This document shows positions 62,962 to 64,000 of a stretch of 64,000 bases of DNA, one piece after another. A model generated the notes under the pieces. That model was not told the DNA's origin and did no database searches. It saw only the letters and a program-made list of their open reading frames with translations. Source of the DNA: Algoriphagus ratkowskyi (GTDB lineage: Bacteria > Bacteroidota > Bacteroidia > Cytophagales > Cyclobacteriaceae). Position 1 is the first letter of the stretch, and the number at the start of each line of letters is the position of its first letter. The stretch is from assembly GCF_002150505.1 (NCBI RefSeq), contig NZ_MSSV01000006.1, positions 62,001 through 126,000 on the forward strand. The letters run 5' to 3'. A program made the translations under genes and the position numbers.

Positions 62962-64000
62962 TACCAGTTGATTTGAGACATAACCAAGCCTAAAGTAGCC
63001 AGGCCAGTAGTGATTCCAACTAATTCACCTAAGCGAAGTGGTGCTTTTGGCCCTTTGGTAGGAACGATTACTTCCGCTCCCGGTTCTATTGGAGGATAGT
63101 TTCTGATGCCCATAAAACCTTTCGTTCGCTTTACAGCTCCATTTGCATAGACTACATAAGTCTGCTTCTTATTAGCACGACGCTCAAAACCTCCTGCACC
63201 ATTAATGTAGTGTTTCAGGCTTCTACCGGATTCATGACGGATGGTAGTCGGATAGACTACGTCTCCGCGCATTCTCACCGTTTGAAATAATTTTGGAACA
63301 GATAGTATATCTCCTTCCTCTAGCAAGAGATCATCTTCAGATCCAGGATTTTTGAGAATTTCTTCCAGATTAATCGCAACAGCTTCGGTTTCTTTTAGCT
63401 TCACTGCAAAGCCTGGAGTTTCAGAAGCGATTTGATCCAAAGTTTCTTTTTTGGTCTGGGCCAATTGATTATCTACTTGTGAAGCGGCCACAGGAGATTC
63501 CGACAATAGCCTTCTTAGCAATTCAGCCTGTGCTTCAGAGTTACTTGGGTCTTCAGCTAGTTTTATACGTAATCCTTCCAGATTTCTTTGACGACGAAGT
63601 TGCTCAGATTCAGTATTGAAAAATTCTGTTCGACGGATGAGTGTCGCTCCTTTAGAATATGCAAATTGATTTAGACCTCCAGCACGCTTGACCAAATCAG
63701 AGATGCGCTCTCCACTACTTTGGATGGCAAAAATGCCTGGAGAATTAACCTGGCCTTCTACAGCAGTCAATTTTTGCATGGTGAAGCTTGCTCTTTTTCT
63801 GACGATAATCTGATCAAAAGGAACAAGTGAAGGCGAATTTGGATTGTAGCCCAAGTCTTGATTTACCTGAGTTGGGATGATATCTGCTAGTGTTCCCATA
63901 TCAGAATCTTCCAGCCTTCTTGCGATTTCTATGTCTTGTGAATTGGCAGATTCCTGAAATCCCCCAGCCATCACTATCAAATCTTCCACCTTCATCTCTG
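62961..64000 (-). CDS. SLBB-domain polysaccharide export protein (5' end outside window)
   Basis: At least 345 residues; the frame is open to the window edge and the ATG at 63995 is probably internal. The visible part has a VEDLIVMAGGFQE-type SLBB repeat, a second SLBB unit with VEGQVNSPGIFAI and LVKRAGGLNQFAY, a third with MRGDVVYPTTIRHE, and a C-terminal membrane segment (RLGELVGITTGLATLGLVM). Wza-type export proteins form the outer-membrane channel. First visible gene of the exopolysaccharide operon. Confidence 0.92.
   Translation of the reverse strand, partial: EMKVEDLIVMAGGFQESANSQDIEIARRLEDSDMGTLADIIPTQVNQDLGYNPNSPSLVPFDQIIVRKRASFTMQKLTAVEGQVNSPGIFAIQSSGERISDLVKRAGGLNQFAYSKGATLIRRTEFFNTESEQLRRQRNLEGLRIKLAEDPSNSEAQAELLRRLLSESPVAASQVDNQLAQTKKETLDQIASETPGFAVKLKETEAVAINLEEILKNPGSEDDLLLEEGDILSVPKLFQTVRMRGDVVYPTTIRHESGRSLKHYINGAGGFERRANKKQTYVVYANGAVKRTKGFMGIRNYPPIEPGAEVIVPTKGPKAPLRLGELVGITTGLATLGLVMSQINW

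Noticed and set aside
1-64000. CRISPR array, tRNA or rRNA genes, insertion sequences
   Set aside because: No regularly spaced identical repeats, no tRNA-like cloverleaf, and no transposase or integrase reading frames were found by eye.

Overview
The window looks like chromosomal DNA of a Bacteroidota bacterium, most likely order Cytophagales, family Cyclobacteriaceae (Algoriphagus-like). The family is an inference from gene content. Visible support: a type IX secretion C-terminal signal on the first protein, a PorP/SprF-type protein, a DUF4270 lipoprotein beside a short glycogen-synthase-like gene, many lipoproteins, AT-rich intergenic DNA, and TAnnTTTG promoter elements a few to about 40 bases before start codons. 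I see no rRNA, tRNA, CRISPR array, integrase, transposase or prophage.

Layout. 1-2.7 kb: end of a large secreted beta-propeller/PKD-like protein. 2.7-8.9 kb (mostly minus): GNAT acetyltransferase, prfA, a Kazal-type lipoprotein (plus), glmS, DUF4270 lipoprotein and a glycogen-synthase-like protein whose substrate motif is lost. 9-12 kb (plus): panC, panD, a flippase-like membrane protein and a zinc metallopeptidase, tightly packed and closed by a strong terminator. 12-18.3 kb: acyl-CoA dehydrogenase, an AraC regulator, a minus operon (holin-like protein, small membrane protein, GGGP synthase), a YkgJ-type cysteine cluster protein, LOG protein, lytic transglycosylase. 18.5-24.1 kb (plus): uvrA, a LytS-type kinase with its LytTR regulator, and a second LytTR regulator. 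24-34 kb (minus): small lipoprotein, PIN-PhoH ATPase, SNF2 helicase, and ileS-lspA. 34-38.4 kb is the most accessory part: a GC-rich structured repeat, a Fic protein with two perfect operator-like palindromes, a GH43 lipoprotein, a membrane protein, decayed and mutually inverted gene fragments, and a tiny lipoprotein with EHPAD repeats. 38.4-52.8 kb: transglutaminase-like lipoprotein, MscS channel, PorP/SprF protein, lysA, a kinase/regulator pair, dipeptide epimerase, M14 peptidase, SIMPL, CIA30, rlmF, OsmC. 52.9-64 kb (minus): one long exopolysaccharide locus (SLBB export protein, Wzz, Wzx, GT2, Wzy-like protein, two methyltransferases with N-terminal cysteine motifs, three GT4 enzymes) running off the window end.

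Most notable observations. (1) Degenerate 7-base tandem repeats start at or overlap the stop codon of three minus-strand genes (Fic, dipeptide epimerase, OsmC), always reading like AAGTAGC/AAGAGTC in the gene's sense direction; at two of them the repeat fills the space between stop codon and terminator. (2) IleRS carries GIHH where the class I signature HxGH belongs, a swap linked to extreme mupirocin resistance. (3) Two identical 11-7-11 palindromes cover the fic start region. (4) The glycogen-synthase-like protein has lost its KxGG motif. (5) A GC-rich foldable element of about 100 bases with GCGTG/CACGC ends lies upstream of ileS. (6) Two decayed fragments lie back to back after an apparent inversion. 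I found no clearly new multi-gene system; the 3'-end heptad repeats are the best candidate for undescribed biology.
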